Source of the DNA: CBDCUQ01 sp965222835 | GTDB taxonomy: Bacteria; Pseudomonadota; Alphaproteobacteria; Rhizobiales; Hyphomicrobiaceae | Assembly: GCA_965222835.1 (NCBI GenBank) | Contig: CBDCUQ010000004.1 | Span: 62,001 to 126,000, forward strand | Direction of reading: 5' to 3' | DNA: 64,000 bases | Made by a program: the position numbers and the translations under genes | Notes under the pieces: generated by a model | Database searches by the model: none | Told to the model about the DNA's origin: nothing | The model's input: only the letters and a program-made list of their open reading frames with translations | In this document: piece by piece, positions 7,781 through 17,707 of the stretch | Layout of the letters: every line of letters starts with the position of its first letter | How positions within the stretch are numbered: position 1 is the first letter of the stretch

Positions 7781-9163
7781 GTGCGTAACGGAGCGGATGC
7801 TTCCGGTATTCTAGACGATCTGGCGCCGCTGTTGGCGCTTGTCGATGCGCCCGTTACCACGTCTGCCGAGCTCACAGCCAACCTGCGCGTGATTTATGAT
7901 TCTGTGCTGGCGTTCGATTTCTCACGCTACGACCAGCGCGACGTCGCATTGCATGCGCCGCAGATCATGAAGGCTGCGTTTGATGCGCGCATGAGGTTGC
8001 GCAACAATCTGATGGATTGGGCCGAAAGGGGGATTCTTGACCGCACGTCGGCTACGGCGCTGCGGGACGTGTTTCGCATCGCGCGCTACGGCATCGATAT
8101 GCTTGGTGAAAGTGCCATTCGTAATATCAAACTTCGTCCGAACGAAAAACCTCAACGCGCGTTCTCCGGCCGGACTTGTAACACTCTGGTCAATCCGTTG
8201 TTCGATGGCGGCAAGAACTTTCCGTTTCAGTCTGGTGACGTCATCCTTATGCGCGGCACGAGGCACAACAGCGCGGCTATCGCGCGCATTGGAGACGTTG
8301 ATACTCAGTTCAGTCACATCTGCATTGTTCACATTGATGAGGACGGCGAGCATACTGTCGTTGAGAGCCTGATCGAAGACGGAGCGGTTATCAATCCTTT
8401 GGCGTATGCTTTGGACCACGGCGTTGGGCGCGCCGTGCTCTACCGGTTTAAAGATGCGGATTTGGCGGCGCGGGCCGCGCGAGCAATATATGACCGCGTT
8501 CACGCATCGCAAACGGGCAAGAGCCGCCACATTCCTTATGACTTTTCAATGCGCCTCAAAGGCACGCGTGGCCTGTTCTGTTCCAAGCTTGTTCGGCTTG
8601 CATTCGAAGAGGCGAGTGGTGGGCAGGTCGTGCTGCCGGCGTTCACGACGCGGCTTGATATGAAAAACAGAGATTTCTTTCGCCGCATCGGCGTGCGTGC
8701 GAGGGAGACGTTTGCGCCTGGCGATGTTGATGTTGATCCGCGCTTCGATTTGGTTGCCGAATGGCGGGACTATCGCATCACCTCGAAACTGCGGGCCAAT
8801 GATTTGATTATGGACAAGATGTTTGAGTGGATGGAGACGCGTGATTATCGTTTCAGAGAGACGTTCCTGATCAAGATCATCTCCGTCTTTGGCCGATTTG
8901 CGAGTTATATGTCCAAGGATGCCAAGGCGTTTTTGGCTGACGTCATTCCGAAGATTCCGTCCAACATGAGACGCCGCGCCATTTCCGCGGTTGCTATGCT
9001 TCAAAAGACAGGTGAGGAAATGCTCGAGCCGATCGAGGCGCTCGAGGCCAATTACATCAAGCGAACGGGCTTGCCGCTTCCGCCCGGATCTATTCTTGAG
9101 CATCTGGAGCGGCTGAGGGAACTTAGGGGCGGACAGATCGGGTATCTCAAAGGGCCCGAGTAG
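7781..9163 (+). CDS. YiiX/YebB-like (permuted NlpC/P60) cysteine hydrolase
   Basis: A 460-residue protein whose central part (about 148-330) matches the YiiX/DUF830 papain-like fold: FQSGDVILMRG, then QFSHICIVHI with a candidate catalytic His (179), VVESLIEDG (Glu 195) and GLFCSKLVRLAFE with a candidate nucleophile Cys (267). In this permuted family the His strand precedes the Cys helix, as seen here. Substrates of such enzymes are peptides, amides or lipids and cannot be assigned. The N-terminal 140 residues and C-terminal 130 residues are helical and unrecognised. No signal peptide or membrane segment is evident. The GTG start follows GGGAGTGAG. The gene lies directly after a lytic transglycosylase, so a peptidoglycan or lipoprotein substrate is possible but unproven. 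Confidence 0.75.
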   Translation: MRNGADASGILDDLAPLLALVDAPVTTSAELTANLRVIYDSVLAFDFSRYDQRDVALHAPQIMKAAFDARMRLRNNLMDWAERGILDRTSATALRDVFRIARYGIDMLGESAIRNIKLRPNEKPQRAFSGRTCNTLVNPLFDGGKNFPFQSGDVILMRGTRHNSAAIARIGDVDTQFSHICIVHIDEDGEHTVVESLIEDGAVINPLAYALDHGVGRAVLYRFKDADLAARAARAIYDRVHASQTGKSRHIPYDFSMRLKGTRGLFCSKLVRLAFEEASGGQVVLPAFTTRLDMKNRDFFRRIGVRARETFAPGDVDVDPRFDLVAEWRDYRITSKLRANDLIMDKMFEWMETRDYRFRETFLIKIISVFGRFASYMSKDAKAFLADVIPKIPSNMRRRAISAVAMLQKTGEEMLEPIEALEANYIKRTGLPLPPGSILEHLERLRELRGGQIGYLKGPE

Positions 9164-9276
9164 GAGAGGCCGATGGGACTAGGGCTCGTGGGCCCAGTCG
9201 TAAACGATCCCGTGCAAGTGCCGCTTCGGTCTGGTAGTGTTGGGCCGCGTCTTATTTCGTCCGGGAGGAAACGAAT

Positions 9277-9699
9277 ATGACCTTCGCAGGAATCAATTAT
9301 CTGGCGATCGTGCTTGCGGCGACGGCGAGTTTTCTTTTCGGTGGGGTTTGGTACGGGGCCTTGTCGAAACGCTGGATTGAAGCGACCGGCAAAACCGAAG
9401 ACGAGCTGGTGTCGAACGGCCGGCCGATGGTTTTGCTGTTCGGGATTACAATCGCCGCGCAACTCATTATGGCAACAGTTCTTGCCGGCATCTTGGGCCA
9501 TTTGGGTGCTGGTCAGGTCACAATCGGTAACGGCTTGGTTTCGGCCCTGTTTATCTGGGTCGGCTTTGTCGTCACGACGCTGGTCGTCAACCATGGCTAT
9601 CAAGGTCAACGTTGGAGTTTGACGATGATTGATGGAGCGCATTGGCTCGGCGTTCTCCTGGTCCAAGGCCTTATCATTGGCTGGATGGGTGTCAGTTAG
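9277..9699 (+). CDS. DUF1761 membrane protein
   Basis: A 140-residue protein with four hydrophobic segments (about 5-25, 50-72, 82-105, 118-138). The opening INYLAIVLAATASFLFGGVWYGALSKRWIEATGK is characteristic of DUF1761 proteins, whose function is unknown. A strong GGGAGGAA sits just before the ATG. It is separated by 113 bp from the YiiX-like gene and by about 118 bp from acs. Confidence 0.85.
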   Translation: MTFAGINYLAIVLAATASFLFGGVWYGALSKRWIEATGKTEDELVSNGRPMVLLFGITIAAQLIMATVLAGILGHLGAGQVTIGNGLVSALFIWVGFVVTTLVVNHGYQGQRWSLTMIDGAHWLGVLLVQGLIIGWMGVS

Positions 9700-9817
9700 G
9701 GTCTTTTGTCCGACAGTCGCGATTAAGTCCTATCGACCAAAGCCCGGTTGCCTGACGGCCGGAACCCAAACATAACGAAAAGAACAAACGTTACTTGCGC
9801 GGGAGGGAATGCGCGAC

Positions 9818-11764
9818 ATGTCTGAGAAGACCTACCCCGTATCGGCAGATTGGGCCAAACGCGCTTGGATTGACAACGCGCACTACGAGAAGCTCTACAG
9901 GCAGTCGGTCGAGGACCCGTGGGGCTTCTGGGGCGAGGCTGGGCGTCGCCTCGACTGGATCAAGCCCTATGAGCGCGTCAAGAACACCTCCTTTGACGCA
10001 AGTAACGTCTACATCAGGTGGTTCGAGGGCGGCACTCTCAACGTTTCGGCCAATTGCATCGACCGGCACCTTGCGACGCGTGGCGATCAGGTCGCGATCA
10101 TTTGGGAGGGGGATGATCCGACGGTCGATGAGCAGATCACCTACAAGCAATTGCACGAGCGCGTCTGCAAGATGGCGAACGTGCTGAAGGCGTTGGGGGT
10201 CAAGAAGGGCGACCGGGTTACAATCTATTTGCCGATGATACCGGAGGCCGCGTACGCGATGCTGGCGTGTGCGCGCATTGGTGCTGTCCATTCCATCGTA
10301 TTTGGCGGCTTTTCGCCGGATAGTCTGCAGAATCGCGTCGCGGATGCCGATTCAAAATTCATCATAACGTCTGACGAAGGTTTGCGTGGCGGAAAAACCG
10401 TGCCGCTGAAGAAGAATACAGATGAGGCGCTCAAGAAGTGCGAGGGTGATGAGAAGGTTCTTGTTGTTAGGCGTACGGGTGCGCCCGTGCCATGGACGGC
10501 GGGGCGCGATCACTGGCTGCACGAAGAGCTGGAAAATGTGAGTGCCGATTGCCCCCCAGAGGAGATGAATGCGGAAGATCCGTTGTTCATCCTTTATACG
10601 TCGGGTTCGACCGGCAAGCCGAAGGGTGTGGTGCACACAACGGGCGGTTATTTGCTCTATGCCGCGATGACGCACCAGTACGTGTTCGATTATCACGATG
10701 GCGATATCTATTGGTGCACGGCTGACGTGGGGTGGGTCACTGGTCACAGTTACATCGTCTATGGTCCGCTTGCGAATGGTGCGACGACGCTGATGTTTGA
10801 AGGCGTTCCAAATTATCCGACGCAGTCGAGGTTTTGGCATGTCGTCGACAAGTGGGACGTCAATATCCTGTACACGGCGCCCACGGCCATTCGGGCGCTG
10901 ATGGGGGCAGGCGACGATTATGTGAAGCGTTCGAGCCGTGCGTCCCTCAAGTTGCTCGCTTCGGTTGGCGAGCCGATCAATCCGGAAGCTTGGGAATGGT
11001 ACTACCATGTGGCCGGCGAGGGTCGTTGCCCCATTATGGATACGTGGTGGCAGACGGAGACGGGCGGGATTCTGATTACGCCGCTGGCTGGGGCAACGGC
11101 GTTGAAGCCGGGTTCCGCGACCCGCCCCTTCTTCGGCGTTCGTCCGGCTCTCGTCGATGACAAGGGGGCGTTTGTTGAGGGCGCGGGGCAGGGCAATCTG
11201 GTTATCCTCGACAGCTGGCCCGGACAGGCTCGGACTGTATTCCGCGATCATGAGCGGTTCGCGCAGACCTACTTCTCGACTTACAAGGGGATGTACTTCA
11301 CGGGCGATGGCTGTCGGCGTGACGAAGATGGCTATTATTGGATTACAGGGCGCGTGGACGACGTGATCAACGTCTCCGGACATCGCATGGGAACGGCAGA
11401 AGTGGAAAGCGCGCTTGTTGCACATTCCAAAGTTGCTGAGGCCGCGGTGGTCGGCTACCCGCATGACGTCAAGGGACAGGGCATTTATTGCTACGTCACG
11501 CTCAATTCCGGCGTGCCGACCAGTGACGATTTGCGCAAAGAGTTGGTGAAGCATGTGCGCAGCGAGATCGGCCCCATTGCTTCGCCGGATCTTATTCAAT
11601 TTGCTCCCGGCCTGCCCAAGACGCGATCGGGCAAAATCATGCGCCGAATCTTGCGCAAGATCGCCGAGGACGAATTCTCAAATCTTGGCGACACGTCAAC
11701 GCTCGCGGATCCCGCGGTGGTCGATGATCTGATCGCGAACAGGCAAAACAAGAGATCGGCGTAG
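9818..11764 (+). CDS. acs: Acetyl-CoA synthetase (acetate-CoA ligase)
   Basis: A 648-residue AMP-forming enzyme making acetyl-CoA from acetate, ATP and CoA. The adenylate-forming core motif FILYTSGSTGKPKGVVHT and the VASVGEPINPEAWEWY, DTWWQTETGG, YFTGDG and GRVDDVINVSGHR segments are present. The C-terminal PKTRSGKIMRRILR holds the catalytic lysine that Pat-type acetyltransferases modify in this family. Usual length is about 650. An upstream in-frame ATG at 9809 sits only 1-2 bases from the GGAGGG ribosome-binding site, whereas the ATG at 9818 is about 10 bases away, so I chose 9818. It converges on prfC with only 33 bp between them. Confidence 0.97.
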   Translation: MSEKTYPVSADWAKRAWIDNAHYEKLYRQSVEDPWGFWGEAGRRLDWIKPYERVKNTSFDASNVYIRWFEGGTLNVSANCIDRHLATRGDQVAIIWEGDDPTVDEQITYKQLHERVCKMANVLKALGVKKGDRVTIYLPMIPEAAYAMLACARIGAVHSIVFGGFSPDSLQNRVADADSKFIITSDEGLRGGKTVPLKKNTDEALKKCEGDEKVLVVRRTGAPVPWTAGRDHWLHEELENVSADCPPEEMNAEDPLFILYTSGSTGKPKGVVHTTGGYLLYAAMTHQYVFDYHDGDIYWCTADVGWVTGHSYIVYGPLANGATTLMFEGVPNYPTQSRFWHVVDKWDVNILYTAPTAIRALMGAGDDYVKRSSRASLKLLASVGEPINPEAWEWYYHVAGEGRCPIMDTWWQTETGGILITPLAGATALKPGSATRPFFGVRPALVDDKGAFVEGAGQGNLVILDSWPGQARTVFRDHERFAQTYFSTYKGMYFTGDGCRRDEDGYYWITGRVDDVINVSGHRMGTAEVESALVAHSKVAEAAVVGYPHDVKGQGIYCYVTLNSGVPTSDDLRKELVKHVRSEIGPIASPDLIQFAPGLPKTRSGKIMRRILRKIAEDEFSNLGDTSTLADPAVVDDLIANRQNKRSA

Positions 11765-11797
11765 AGCGGCGCGTTCGCGGATGCGATTTGCAGACCG

Positions 11798-13429
11798 TTA
11801 GTCCGTGGTCTTGATCGACTTGATGTCGGCGAACCGGATGTCGGGGTTCTTTTCCTGGGTATAGCCGAGGCTGAAGGTTGAGGGCGCGAGGAAAACGTGG
11901 TCGCCGTCGAGGTCGGTGGCGATCTGCGAGCGCTGCTTGTCCATGAACTTGGAAAGCGCTTTGGGATCGTCGGCGCTGATCCAACGAACGCCTTCACAGC
12001 CTGCCATATCAAAACCCGTGGCAAGGCCATACTCGTTCTTGAGCCGGTCGGCCAAAACGTCGAGCTGCAGTGCGCCGATGACACCGACGATGGGCTGGGT
12101 TCCGTCGATGGGCGAGAAGAGTTGCACGACGCCTTCCTCGGCCATCTCCTTCAAGGCATCCTTGAGCTTCTTGGCCTTGATCGCATCTTCCAGGCGGATG
12201 CGGCGGAGGATTTCGGGCGCGAAGCTCGGAATGCCAAGGAATGTTATGTCTTCGCCTTCGGTCAGGGCATCGCCGATGCGAAGTGTACCGCGGTTGGGGA
12301 TGCCGACCACGTCTCCTGCATAAGCCCTTTCGGCAATCGAGCGATCTTGGGCGAAGAAAAACTGTGGCGCGGTGACTGCCATGGTCTTGCCTGTGCGCAC
12401 ATGTTTCACTTTCATACCGCGGTTGAGCGCGCCGGAGCAGACGCGCATGAAGGCGATGCGGTCGCGGTGGTTCGGGTCCATGTTCGCCTGGATCTTGAAG
12501 ACGATGCCGGTCATGGCCTGTTCTGTGGCATGGACGGTGCGTGTTGCCGCCTGCTGATCGCGTGGTGCGGGGGCGTGGGCGACGAGCGCGTCGAGAAGGT
12601 CGCGGACGCCAAAGTTCATGATCGCACTTCCGAAAAAGACCGGTGTCAGTGTGCCCTGGCGAAAGCGGTCCAGGTCGAATGTTCCGCAGGCTCCTGCGAC
12701 AAGATCGATTTCGGCCCGCCAGGTTTCAAAGGTCTGGGGGTCGAGGAGTTCTGAAATTGCGGGGTCGTCGGGTCCAGAAACAGGCTCGCCGTCCGGCGAG
12801 CTATCGACGCGTCGGATGCGGGGTGTGTTGAGATCGTAGGTTCCGCGGAACTCGCGGCCGCGGCCGATGGGCCATACCATCGGTGCGGTCTCAAGGGCGA
12901 GTTGGCTTTCGATCTCGTCCAGAAGTTCAAGAGGTTCGCGTGTATCGCGATCGAGCTTGTTGATGAAGGTGATGATCGGAATGTCGCGGAGCCTACAAAT
13001 CTCGAATAGCTTCAGCGTGCGCGCTTCTATGCCTTTAGCCGCGTCGATGACCATGATGGCGCTATCGACGGCGGTCAGCGTGCGATAGGTGTGATCCGAG
13101 AAATCCTCGTGGCCCGGCGTGTCGAGTAGATTGAAGACGGCGTCCGCGTATTCAAAGGTCATGACCGAGGTGACGACCGAGATGCCGCGCGAGCGCTCGA
13201 TTGCCATCCAGTCAGAGCGGGTGGAGCGCTTGTCCTTCTTGGCCTTCACGTGTCCGGCGAGCTGAATGGCGCCACCGAACAACAGGAGCTTCTCCGTGAG
13301 CGTGGTCTTGCCGGCGTCGGGGTGCGAGATGATGGCAAAGGTCCGCCGGCGTTCGATTTCACGTGCGAATTCGGATGCGGCGCCTGTGGTGCGCGGCGCA
13401 TCGATGGTGTTGGTCGTTTGGTCGTCCAT
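11798..13429 (-). CDS. prfC: Peptide chain release factor 3
   Basis: A 543-residue translational GTPase that recycles RF1/RF2 after termination. The G1 motif SHPDAGKTTLTEKLL, the switch region RSGWMAIERSRGISV-like SDWMAIERSRGISVVTS, G3 LDTPGHEDFSD and G4 FINKLDR are clear, followed by the RF3-specific domain II/III (FKIQANMDPNHRDRIAFMRVCSG). The reading frame is open further upstream to 13519, but the start at 13429 gives the usual N-terminus and leaves a 70-bp gap to purA; the upstream extension would overlap purA. The Shine-Dalgarno before this ATG is weak. Likely expressed with, or just after, purA. Confidence 0.95.
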   Translation of the reverse strand: MDDQTTNTIDAPRTTGAASEFAREIERRRTFAIISHPDAGKTTLTEKLLLFGGAIQLAGHVKAKKDKRSTRSDWMAIERSRGISVVTSVMTFEYADAVFNLLDTPGHEDFSDHTYRTLTAVDSAIMVIDAAKGIEARTLKLFEICRLRDIPIITFINKLDRDTREPLELLDEIESQLALETAPMVWPIGRGREFRGTYDLNTPRIRRVDSSPDGEPVSGPDDPAISELLDPQTFETWRAEIDLVAGACGTFDLDRFRQGTLTPVFFGSAIMNFGVRDLLDALVAHAPAPRDQQAATRTVHATEQAMTGIVFKIQANMDPNHRDRIAFMRVCSGALNRGMKVKHVRTGKTMAVTAPQFFFAQDRSIAERAYAGDVVGIPNRGTLRIGDALTEGEDITFLGIPSFAPEILRRIRLEDAIKAKKLKDALKEMAEEGVVQLFSPIDGTQPIVGVIGALQLDVLADRLKNEYGLATGFDMAGCEGVRWISADDPKALSKFMDKQRSQIATDLDGDHVFLAPSTFSLGYTQEKNPDIRFADIKSIKTTD

Positions 13430-13499
13430 GCTTTGGCGCAATGATATTTCTTGTTCTACAAAAAAGCGTGAGGTCGGTGCTGTTGAGCCGAGGCGTGTC

Positions 13500-14792
13500 T
13501 CACCCATCGAACGGATCACGCATCAAGATCGTGTCTTCCCGCTCGGGGCTGGTTGATAAGAGTGTGACCGGACATTCGATCAGCTCCTCGATATGGCGTA
13601 CGTACTTCACGGCTTGGGCGGGAAGCTGGGCCCAGCTGCGTGCGCCTTGTGTGGATTGGCTCCAACCTTCGAACGTTTCCCATATGGGTCTAATGCGCAC
13701 CTGGGCGTTGGCGCCGGCGGGCAGGCGGTTGATGCGCTCGCCGTCGAGCTCATAGCCGGTACAAACCTTGACCTCCTTGAATCCATCGAGCACGTCGAGC
13801 TTGGTCAAAGCAATGCCGTCGATGCCACAGACTTTGGTGACTTGCCGGACAAGCACGGCGTCGAACCATCCGCAACGGCGTTTGCGACCGGTGACTGTGC
13901 CAAACTCACGGCCACGCTCGCCGAGGGTTTCACCGATCTCGTCTTCAAGTTCGGTTGGAAACGGACCTGAGCCGACGCGCGTCGTGTAGGCCTTTGCAAT
14001 TCCGAGCACGTAGCCGATATGGCGGGGCCCGATGCCGGCGCCCGTCGCGGCCTGTGCTGCGACCGTATTAGAGGAGGTCACGAATGGATAGGTTCCGTGA
14101 TCGATATCGAGGAGCGCACCCTGGGCCCCTTCAAACAAAATGCGCTTTCGGGCCTTGCGCTGTTCATCGAGAAGATTCCAGGTCACATCCATATAGGGGA
14201 GGATCTTGGGGGCGATTTCCGTGAGCTCGGTGATGAGCTTGTCTTTGGAGATCTGCTCTTTGCCTAGTCCGCCTCTCAGTGCGTTGTGATGGACGAGAAT
14301 GCGGTCGACTTTGGGGCCAAGTGTCGCCAGGTTTTTGAGGTCCTGAACGCGAATGGCGCGCCGGCCGACCTTGTCCTCGTAGGCCGGCCCGATGCCGCGT
14401 CCGGTGGTGCCGATTTTGCCGGCGCCTGCCGCCTCCTCTCGAATAGCATCGAGCTCGCGATGCAGGGGTAAAATTAGCGTGGCGTTTTCGGCAATGCGGA
14501 GGTTGTCTCGCGAAATGGCAACGCCCTGTGCCGTCAATTTCTCGATTTCCGCGCTGAGTGCCCAGGGATCGATGACGACGCCGTTTCCGATGACGGCGAG
14601 CTTTCCAGGGCGTACGACGCCAGAGGGGAGGAGGGAGAGCTTGTAGGTCTCGTTACCTATGACGAGCGTGTGCCCGGCATTATGGCCGCCTTGGAAGCGG
14701 ACGACCACGTCGGCGCGCTCCGACAGCCAATCGACGATCTTACCCTTGCCTTCGTCGCCCCATTGGGCGCCGACCACGACGACGTTTGCCAT
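13500..14792 (-). CDS. purA: Adenylosuccinate synthetase
   Basis: A 430-residue enzyme that joins IMP and aspartate with GTP hydrolysis in the first committed step to AMP. The N-terminal VVVGAQWGDEGKGKIVDWLSE loop, QGGHNAGHT, GTTGRGIGPAYEDK and the C-terminal GVRPTWE-equivalent IRPIWETFEGW region are visible. Length is standard. The 190-bp gap upstream is shared with a divergent EamA transporter and contains the GC palindrome GGCCCC-GGCG-GGGGCC at 14811-14826. Confidence 0.97.
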   Translation of the reverse strand: MANVVVVGAQWGDEGKGKIVDWLSERADVVVRFQGGHNAGHTLVIGNETYKLSLLPSGVVRPGKLAVIGNGVVIDPWALSAEIEKLTAQGVAISRDNLRIAENATLILPLHRELDAIREEAAGAGKIGTTGRGIGPAYEDKVGRRAIRVQDLKNLATLGPKVDRILVHHNALRGGLGKEQISKDKLITELTEIAPKILPYMDVTWNLLDEQRKARKRILFEGAQGALLDIDHGTYPFVTSSNTVAAQAATGAGIGPRHIGYVLGIAKAYTTRVGSGPFPTELEDEIGETLGERGREFGTVTGRKRRCGWFDAVLVRQVTKVCGIDGIALTKLDVLDGFKEVKVCTGYELDGERINRLPAGANAQVRIRPIWETFEGWSQSTQGARSWAQLPAQAVKYVRHIEELIECPVTLLSTSPEREDTILMRDPFDG

Positions 14793-14983
14793 TTGCTTGC
14801 CACAAGATTAGGCCCCGGCGGGGGCCAGGGCCGAGTGCGTTCTGTTCCGGGGACTTATAGCGCAGATTCACCTGGGCCCAAGTCCTTTCGTCGAGGGATG
14901 ACTTGCAAACAGCCCTTTGACCACCACGGTGGGTAGGCGGTAGTCGTCATTTTCCACCGCCGGATACGCTCAGACCTCGATAA

Positions 14984-15886
14984 ATGCTTGAAAAACTCAA
15001 ACAGCCAACGCGGGCAAACGCCTGTTTATTCCTCATCCTGACAACACTGTTCTGGGCGGGAAACTACACGATCGGCCGTTGGGCGGCAGGGCACGTACCG
15101 CCGGTGACGCTGGCGTTTCTGCGCTGGACGGGCGCGGCTCTGCTCATTTTGCCGATTGCCTGGCCGGCGCTGAAGCGCGAGTGGGGGCAGATCCGCGCAT
15201 ATCTGCCGATCCTGCTCGTGCTTGGCATTACGGGAAGTGGTCTCTTCAACACACTGCAGTACATCGCGCTTACGGATACGACGGCGACGAACGCCGGCAT
15301 TATCAACAGCTCGGCACCGATCATGATCGTTGTCTTGAGCTTTCTTTTGAACGGGGAACGCCTGCGGCCTCTTCAGCTTGCTGGTATCGCGATCTCTCTT
15401 GCCGGTGTGCTGGCTGTGATTTCGCGTGGTGATCTGGGGCTAGTCTCAAGCCTCGTGTTCAATACGGGCGATCTCGTCATGCTGGGGGCGATGGGTGTGT
15501 GGGCGCTTTATACGGCGCTTCTGCAAAAGCGGCCGCGGCTCGATGGTTTTGCCTTTGCCGCCGTCACCTATATCATTGCCTCCCTCTTAAACGCGGGACT
15601 GTCGGCCATTGAGATCGGGGCAGGCGCGCGCGTCGACTGGTCGATTGCCTCGGTTGCGGCCATCGGTTACATCGCCATCTTTCCCAGCTTTCTTGCCTAT
15701 CTATGCTTTAACCGTGGTGTAGAAATTATCGGTCCGGCGCGGGCTGGCGCTTTCATGCACCTAGTTCCGCTGTTCACAATGCTGCTCGCGGTCGTGTTCC
15801 TCGGCGAACAGCTCGCACTTTACCACGCCATCAGCTTGGCATTGATCGTTTCTGGTATTTGGCTGGCGGCGCGTGATCAGCGGTAG
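14984..15886 (+). CDS. EamA-family (DMT) transporter
   Basis: A 300-residue protein with ten predicted membrane helices arranged as two EamA repeats (about 13-145 and 160-297). Landmarks are LTTLFWAGNYTIGRWAAGHVPPVTLAFLRW-type helix 1-2 and the second-repeat YTALLQKRP and FMHLVPLFTMLLAVVFLGEQL segments. The family exports amino acids, nucleosides or other small metabolites; the substrate cannot be told from sequence. No good Shine-Dalgarno is visible before the ATG. Its last 10 bases overlap the convergent MuiA-family gene. Confidence 0.88.
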   Translation: MLEKLKQPTRANACLFLILTTLFWAGNYTIGRWAAGHVPPVTLAFLRWTGAALLILPIAWPALKREWGQIRAYLPILLVLGITGSGLFNTLQYIALTDTTATNAGIINSSAPIMIVVLSFLLNGERLRPLQLAGIAISLAGVLAVISRGDLGLVSSLVFNTGDLVMLGAMGVWALYTALLQKRPRLDGFAFAAVTYIIASLLNAGLSAIEIGAGARVDWSIASVAAIGYIAIFPSFLAYLCFNRGVEIIGPARAGAFMHLVPLFTMLLAVVFLGEQLALYHAISLALIVSGIWLAARDQR

Positions 15887-17574
15887 ATGATGCGTTTTCC
15901 GGACGGCCAGGTGACCCGGTATCCGAACTCCAAGACGGTTTCCTCGTCCGGATCGAGCTCTTTCTCCCACGCAAAGACACCGCGTTTGTCGTCCACGTCT
16001 CGCTTGGTGGGCTGGGTCTTTGAGAGGATTTCGACACGAATGTCATCGTGTTGGGAAACAGGCACTTGATCGAAAATGACGGTGCCTATGGCGCGCTCGT
16101 GCATGTTCTTCACGCTGATGCGGTAATTGCGGACGTCGGTTTTGGACGTCGAGATGAGGCCGGTTTCACCACGTTTCTTTTCTGCAACGGCGTGTTTTAC
16201 GCGGACAAGATCATCGACGCCGAAGCCAAGCTCGTGCTCTTCGCCGGGCGTCAGGATCGGCACCCGGTTGGTGCCGACGAATGTTCCATCGCGGAATAAG
16301 GAGACGGCGCCTGGCAGGACGGGTGTTGAGTCCTTGGGTAGCGTGAGCTTCGCGTAGAGGTATGCTTTGGCATCCTCTTTCGGTACGGTCTTGACCGTCA
16401 ATTTGGGCTCGATGGTCTCGGTGAGGAGTTGAACACGCTTGGCTTCGCCCGTATTGGGAATCGTGAGACGGCCGGGCACATCGAACAGCGCTTGAAACGG
16501 CGCGGCGACGACTTTCGCCTGTTTCGGCCGGACGGCCAATTTCACTTTGTCGGCTTCGGCGACGTCTTCAGCTTCTTCAGCCATCTTTTTCGCCATCTTG
16601 CGGCGGGCGGGTGCGAGTGACCGGCCGGCTGCTTCGGGCGCGGGCGCCGCCATCGGACGTGGCAGGAAGTCCGGCTCGAAGTCGACTGTGAGCGGTTTCA
16701 GCTCGGGTGCTGCAGCGCCAGCGGTGGGCCGGGTTGTTGACAAAGTGACCGCAACGTTCGCCCAGCTCTCGCCGGTGCGTTGTGAAATCGATGCGCGGCG
16801 CGTGAGCTCCAAGGCCGCCGGCGCTGTCTTGTTCCCGGACATCAGGCGCGCATCGTAGAGTGCGACCCAGGAGGCATTAGGAACCTGGTAGCGGACCGTG
16901 ATATCGGCTTCGAGCGCGGTTTCGGCAGAGACGAAGACTTTGATTTCAGTCCGCCGGATGCGCGCAGGTGCCAGTGCGCTGAGCTTCTTTTTCAGCTCTT
17001 TGATTTGGCGATCGAGCTCGCGAATTCGGGTCTGTGCATCGACGAGGCTGCGCTGGGCATTCTGGGTTCCGGAGGCGATCGTTGAGAGAATGGCGCTCCA
17101 GTTTTCTGGATTTTCGGCCGCACCTGACGGCGGGGCGGGCCGCGTCGGGAGCTGGGCTAGATTGGCAATCAATGTCTTCTGCGTTTCCGAGGCTTGCACT
17201 TGGGCTTCGTAGACGGCCTTTTCGTCCTTCAGTCTCTGAATATCGTCTTCAATGCGCCTGCGCTCGATTTCGGAGTTTGCGGCGTCGCTTTGCGGCACGA
17301 AGAGCTTGCGGCTGTCGACGGAGCCGATGTCGAGGTTTCCAGTTGCCTTGCCCTCCACGCGGATGGAGCTTTGGACGGCCTCGGCGGCGACGTCTTGGAA
17401 GACAATGGTGTGCTCGCCCTTATCGAGCGTCACTTTTGCGGTCCGTGCTATTTCGGCACCTGACGGAAATACGGTCACGGCCTCGATCTTGGAAACGGCG
17501 GGGACTTCAGCTGCCCAGCTTGCGGTGCCTGGAACGAGAAGAAGCGCCGCAAGAGCGATCGTGCCAAAACGCAT
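15877..17574 (-). CDS. MuiA/DUF4139-family secreted protein
   Basis: A 565-residue protein with an N-terminal signal peptide (MRFGTIALAALLLVPGTASWAAEVP), a DUF4140 N-terminal domain (IEAVTVFPSGAEIARTAKVTLDKGEHTI), a coiled coil (about 100-190, RIEDDIQRLKDEKAVYEAQVQ onward) and a C-terminal DUF4139 beta-rich domain. This is the layout of the mucoidy inhibitor A family, whose biochemical role is unknown. The start at 17574 is chosen because it begins the signal peptide and follows AAAGG; the frame is open to 17658 without a plausible leader. A Pro/Ala and acidic linker lies near 320-365. A 133-bp gap separates it from serA. Confidence 0.85.
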   Translation of the reverse strand: MRFGTIALAALLLVPGTASWAAEVPAVSKIEAVTVFPSGAEIARTAKVTLDKGEHTIVFQDVAAEAVQSSIRVEGKATGNLDIGSVDSRKLFVPQSDAANSEIERRRIEDDIQRLKDEKAVYEAQVQASETQKTLIANLAQLPTRPAPPSGAAENPENWSAILSTIASGTQNAQRSLVDAQTRIRELDRQIKELKKKLSALAPARIRRTEIKVFVSAETALEADITVRYQVPNASWVALYDARLMSGNKTAPAALELTRRASISQRTGESWANVAVTLSTTRPTAGAAAPELKPLTVDFEPDFLPRPMAAPAPEAAGRSLAPARRKMAKKMAEEAEDVAEADKVKLAVRPKQAKVVAAPFQALFDVPGRLTIPNTGEAKRVQLLTETIEPKLTVKTVPKEDAKAYLYAKLTLPKDSTPVLPGAVSLFRDGTFVGTNRVPILTPGEEHELGFGVDDLVRVKHAVAEKKRGETGLISTSKTDVRNYRISVKNMHERAIGTVIFDQVPVSQHDDIRVEILSKTQPTKRDVDDKRGVFAWEKELDPDEETVLEFGYRVTWPSGKRIIYR

Positions 17575-17707
17575 GTCGGATACCTTTTTGATTCCCGGTT
17601 TATCTCTATCCCGGTGCGACACCGGCCGCCAGGACGCGTGCAGACTAACATTCGTCATGTGTTGCAGTGTTATTTTATGGCCGGATAGAAGTTAACCCCA
17701 GGAAAAC

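Noticed and set aside
10352..11599. A 415-codon open frame on the minus strand inside acs
   Set aside because: It is antisense to a well-supported enzyme gene, shows no domain pattern, and long antisense frames are common in high-GC DNA.
13430..13519. A 30-residue N-terminal extension of prfC
   Set aside because: It would overlap the end of purA and has no counterpart in the RF3 family.
14811..14826. GC palindrome upstream of purA as a purine riboswitch
   Set aside because: A single 6-bp hairpin has none of the three-way junction features of purine riboswitches.
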